A stretch of 64,000 nucleotides of DNA from Papaver somniferum. Lineage: Eukaryota; Streptophyta; Magnoliopsida; Ranunculales; Papaveraceae. This document shows, in pieces, positions 60,303 through 64,000 of this stretch. Both the position numbers and the translations under genes were made by a program. Within the stretch, counting starts at the first letter, position 1, and each line of letters starts with the position of its first letter. The stretch is taken from positions 194,532,418 to 194,596,417 of the forward strand of contig NC_039358.1 in assembly GCF_003573695.1 (NCBI RefSeq), read 5' to 3'. The notes under the pieces were generated by a model. It was not told the DNA's origin. It saw only the letters and a list, made by a program, of their open reading frames with translations, and made no database searches.

Positions 60303-63300
60303 GAGATTTCCCAAAGAACCCACCAGCAGGGTTGGCCCAACAAGGAGCGGTATATGCAATGGAGCCAGTAGTAACTTCTAATCAAGAAACATCAGAAGAC
60401 AGTCAAGTGTTTTATACAATGGTAGAAGGGGATGACTCGGCGACCGATTAGGTGGTTGAAGGTAAGATGTTATTATTTAATCACCTAGTGCATGTGCTGA
60501 CAGACATTGGTTCTAATCAATCATTGGTTACCCTAAGCATAACAACTGAACTGGAGTTAGACATGTAATGTAACAACAAAACTTTAGCTTTAGATACACC
60601 ATTAGGGAGAAAAACGTTTCCTTTTCGAGTTTGCAAGAATTTTTTTATGATGGTTAATGACAAGGAATTAACTGCAGACTTGATAGTGCTAGAAATGTGT
60701 GGTTTGATTCATACTAGGTATGGATTGGTTAGATAAATATCATGCTAGTGTGGATTGTTTTGCAAAAGTAGTTACATTTCTTCTGCCTGGTAAATCTCCG
60801 TTTGTGTTTGAGGGTTCCATAATGCCACAAAGTTTTTTTCAGAAATTGAAAAAGGCTGGTGGTGAAAATGGGTTTAGTTTTCTTGCTTGTGTCACCGAAG
60901 ATACGGTGACAGTGGAGTCAATTCCTGTAGTGTGTGAATTTAAAGATGTTTTCCCAGATGTTCTGCCGAGGTTACCACCAAAGAGACATATAGATTTTAG
61001 TATTGATTTACTGTCGGGAACTTCTCCAATATCGAAAAATCCTTATCGTATGGCTCCTTGTGAAAAGAAAGAGTTAAAGTCACAGATAGAAGAGTTATTA
61101 AGTTTATGATTTATTCAACCTAGTTTTTCTCCATGGGGTGCTCCTGTTTTGTTTGTGAAGAAGAAAGATAATACGTTTAGGTTATGTGTTGATTATAGAG
61201 AGTTGAATAAAGTCACTATTAAGAATAGGTATCCACTTCCAAGGATAGATGATTTATTCGACCAGTTGAAAGATGCCAATTTCTTTGCTAAGATTGACCT
61301 TAGGACAGGGTATCATCAATTGAGAATCAAAGAAGATGACATTCCAAAAACAACATTTAGGACAGCGTTAGGGCACTATGAATATCTTGTTATGCCTTTT
61401 GGTTTGTCTAACGCACCAGCAGCATTCATGGATTTGATGCATAGGACACTATGGCCTTATTTGAATGAATGTGTGATTGTGTTCATAAATGATAGTTTGA
61501 TTTATTCAAAGACTCGTGAAGACCATGAGATACACTTGTGGAAGGTTCTCCAAACTTTGCGTGAAAATCAGCTTTATGCAAAGTTTAGTAAATGTGAGTT
61601 TTGGTTAAATGAAGTTAAATTTCTTGGTCATGTCGTTTCAAGTAGGGGAATTGCAGCAGATCCTTCAAAGATTGAAAGTGTATTGAATTGGCAGCAACCA
61701 AGGACAGTTTCAGAAGTTCGAAGTTTCTTAGGACTGGCAGGTTATTACCGTCGGTTTGTGCAAGGTTTTTCTGTTATTGCTTCTCCATTGAGTCGGTTGA
61801 CACAGAAAGGGGTTAAATTCGAGTGGAAAACTGAGTGTGAGTTTGCGTTCCAAGAGTTGAAAGACCATTTAACTTCATCACCGGTGTTGACAGTACCGAG
61901 TCCAGGGGCATTTTATGATGTTTATACAGATGCATCTAATGTTGGGCTTGGGTGTGTGTTAATGCAGAATAGGCAGGTCATTGCATATGCTTCCAGAAAA
62001 TTAAAGATCCACGAAAAAAGTTACCCTACGCATGATTTAGAATTGGCAGCGGTTGTGTTTGCTTTAAAGATATGGAGGCACTATCTGTATGGTGAGGAAT
62101 TCAGGCTATATTCAGATCATAAGAGTTGTCAATACTTGTTTTCTCAGAAAGAGTTGAACATGAGGCAAAGACGCTGGACAGAGTACATGAAAGATTATGA
62201 ATATACTTTATTGTATCATGAGGGTAAGGCAAATGTGGTGGCGGACGCTCTTAGTCGTAAGAAGGAGGGGATTCTAGCACAATTGATGGTTAAGGAATGG
62301 TTGTTGTTGGATGAAGTTGCGGATTATATATTCCAAGAATCTGAAAATGATAGTGTTTGCACAGGGTATTTGGCTCAGATGACAGTATAATCTACGTTGA
62401 TTCAGAGGATATCAAAGGCTCAGATTGAAAGTCATGACTTTGTAAGGTTTTTAGACATGGCTAATGACAAAGACAACAAGAACTGAAAGATTCATTCTGA
62501 TGAGACTCTTCGTTTTAGGGGTCGTTTATGGGTGCCGAAGAAAACGGGTTTAGAACTGAGGAAAGAAATATTAAATGAAGCGCATCGATCTCATTATACT
62601 ATTCACCCAGGGGGCACTAAGATGTACAGAAATTTAAGAAGAAATTTTTGGTGGCCTGGAATGAAAAAGTCTATTGCTGAATTTGTGAAGAAATGCTTGA
62701 CATGCCAGCAGGTAAAAGCTGAAAATAAATTACCTGGAGGTCTTTTGCAACCGTTAGCTATTCCAGAGTGGAAGTGGGAGCATATCACAATGGATTTTGT
62801 TAGCGGTTTGCCTAGAACTAGTGACGGTATAGATTCAATTTGGGTGGTGTGGACAGATTAACGAAGATATCTCATTTTGTATCAGTCAAGACTACTTATT
62901 CAGTTGACAAGTTATCTCAGGTGTATGTTTCTGAAATTGTTCGGTTACATGGTCTTCCGCTATCCATCATATCAGATAGGGGTGCTCAATTCACGTCTGA
63001 TTTTTGGAAGGGGCTTCACAAAGCATTTGGTACCAATGTTGGTCTTAGCTCGACTTTTCATCCACAGTCAGATGGACAGTCCGAACAGGTTATTCAGATA
63101 TTGGAAGATATGCTTAGGGCATGCGTACTGGATTTTCAAGGTAGCTGGAGGAGTCATTTGTCGTTGGCTGAATTTTCTTACAACAATAGCTACCAGGAAA
63201 GTATTGGTATGGCACCATTTGAAGCATTATATGGGCGACCGTGTAGATCACCAATTTGTTGGACAAAAGTTCGGGACAATTTGTTGACTGGGCCGACAGT

Positions 63301-63826
63301 AATTGCAGAGACCACAGAGAATATTAGAATCATTAAAGAACGTCTTCGGGTAGCTCAAAGTAGACAGAAACGTTATGCAGACCATAGACGACGTTCACTA
63401 CAGTTTGAAGTTGGGAAATATGTACTGTTGCGAGTATCTCCAAAGAAGGGTATTACTAGATTTGGATTGAAAGGAAAACTATTACCAAGGTTTATTGGAC
63501 CATTTCAGATTGTTGAGAAGATTGGTGAGGCAGCATACAGGCTTGCACTACCAGCAAGCATGGGTCAGGTTCATGACTTTTTCATGTGTCTATGCTTCGA
63601 GGTTTCGAGTCTGATTCGTCTCATGTGTTGGATTGGAAATATCTGCCGTTAGAAGAGAATGCTTCTTATGAAGAAGGGTCGATGGAGATTCTGGATCGTA
63701 AAGAGAAGGTTTTGAGAAATAAAATCATTTCATTAGTGAAAGTGCGCTGGATTTATCACAATACAGAAGAGGCTACTTGGGAGAAAGAATCTGATACGCG
63801 AGCTCAATATCTTGAGTTGTTTCCAT
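60303..63826 (+). pseudogene. G element gag end and pol (Tekay/Del-like chromovirus), disabled
   Basis: Begins inside gag just at the zinc knuckle end (RDFPKNPP). Order: protease remnant (DIGSNQSLV, about 60500); reverse transcriptase (MDWLDKYHASVDC, about 60720, to about 61650); RNase H ([12 protein letters not shown]...ADALSRK, 61920-62270); integrase with HHCC zinc region (62580-62710), catalytic MDF (62790), SDRGAQFTS (62975) and FHPQSDGQSE (63057-63085); and a C-terminal chromodomain-like end (VKVRWIYHNTEEATWEKE, about 63737-63790). Defects: stops at 60449, about 60567, 61107 and 62388, frameshifts near 60715, 62855 and 63590, and the reverse transcriptase box reads FIND (61482-61493) instead of F-I/V-DD. 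Type I gypsy order with integrase last. Confidence 0.93.
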
Positions 63827-63860
63827 GAGGTATGTTAATGTTCTTTTCGAGGACGAAAAG

Positions 63861-63879
63861 TTATGTTAGGTAGGGTGAT
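63861..63879 (+). other. G polypurine tract
   Basis: TTATGTTAGGTAGGGTGAT precedes the 3' LTR start and follows TTCGAGGACGAAAAG, a sequence commonly seen after pol in Tekay/Del-type elements. Confidence 0.7.
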
Positions 63880-64000
63880 TGTAGAAACCCAATAATTATA
63901 GTTTGATTATTGACTAATCAAAGTACAATTTAGAGTGTTTATGTCTTGTATTTGTTTTTGTGAAATTAGTTTAGTATCATGTTAAGTTTGTGCAAGACAG
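63880..64000 (+). repeat. G 3' LTR, start only
   Basis: TGTAGAAACCCAAT... matches 46056 onward with few differences (for example AATAATTATAG for AATTGTAAT, GCAAGACAG for GGCAGACTA). The window ends inside it. Confidence 0.9.

Overview
This is plant nuclear DNA, almost certainly from a eudicot with a large, retrotransposon-rich genome. AT-rich intergenic DNA is packed with nested LTR retrotransposons, plant L1-type LINE remnants and foldback/MITE-like elements around one intact, apparently intronless plant gene. Several long-LTR families look like ones I associate with poppy-type (Papaveraceae) genomes, but that is a low-confidence guess from memory.

The repeats fall into a few families, named here for convenience. 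S is a Sirevirus-like Ty1/copia family: LTRs of about 2.3-2.5 kb running TGTTAGAGCA...TTTTTCA, an initiator-Met primer site, and several GGGGGAG purine boxes before the 3' LTR. S' is an older relative of S. C and F are Athila/Tat-like families with tRNA-Asp-type primer sites and a TTTGGGGGTAT purine tract; they carry no pol and encode one acidic protein with a hydrophobic tail. D is a 3.3-kb solo LTR of unknown family with TGTAGATGG...CCATCTACA ends. E is a roughly 3.1-kb solo LTR. G is a Tekay/Del-like chromovirus (Ty3/gypsy) with a decayed pol.

Layout. 1-4896: an S' LTR and internal remnant carrying an S solo LTR (1171-3647). 4897-8015: solo LTR E. 8016-10137: D fragment. 10138-20366: an S element (internal end plus 3' LTR) with a complete C element nested at 10930-17430. 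20367-25000: mostly unique DNA with the single intact gene (21650-23116, minus strand) and a foldback element. 25020-27130: 5'-truncated LINE. 28040-28490: MITE-like inverted repeat. 29053-43211: a second S locus with a tandem duplication, a nested C copy, and an F element nested in that C copy. 43619-44508: S fragment. 44925-46055: LINE fragment on the minus strand, interrupted by G. 46056-64000: the G element (5' LTR, broken pol, start of 3' LTR), itself interrupted by S sequence (48051-60302), which in turn carries solo LTR D1 (49839-53177).

Insertion order can be read from junctions and 5-bp target duplications. The clearest are ATCCT around the S solo LTR, AAATT around C1 (with an empty paralogous site elsewhere in the window) and CTTGG around D1. 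All transposon genes are decayed or pol-less. The most interesting uncharacterised signal is the protein shared by C and F: three loci keep a DPQLFRLL-type motif in a hydrophobic tail although none has any polymerase. A 50-bp core conserved across otherwise diverged copia LTRs is the second. I found no tRNA or rRNA gene and no CRISPR array or other prokaryote-type system.
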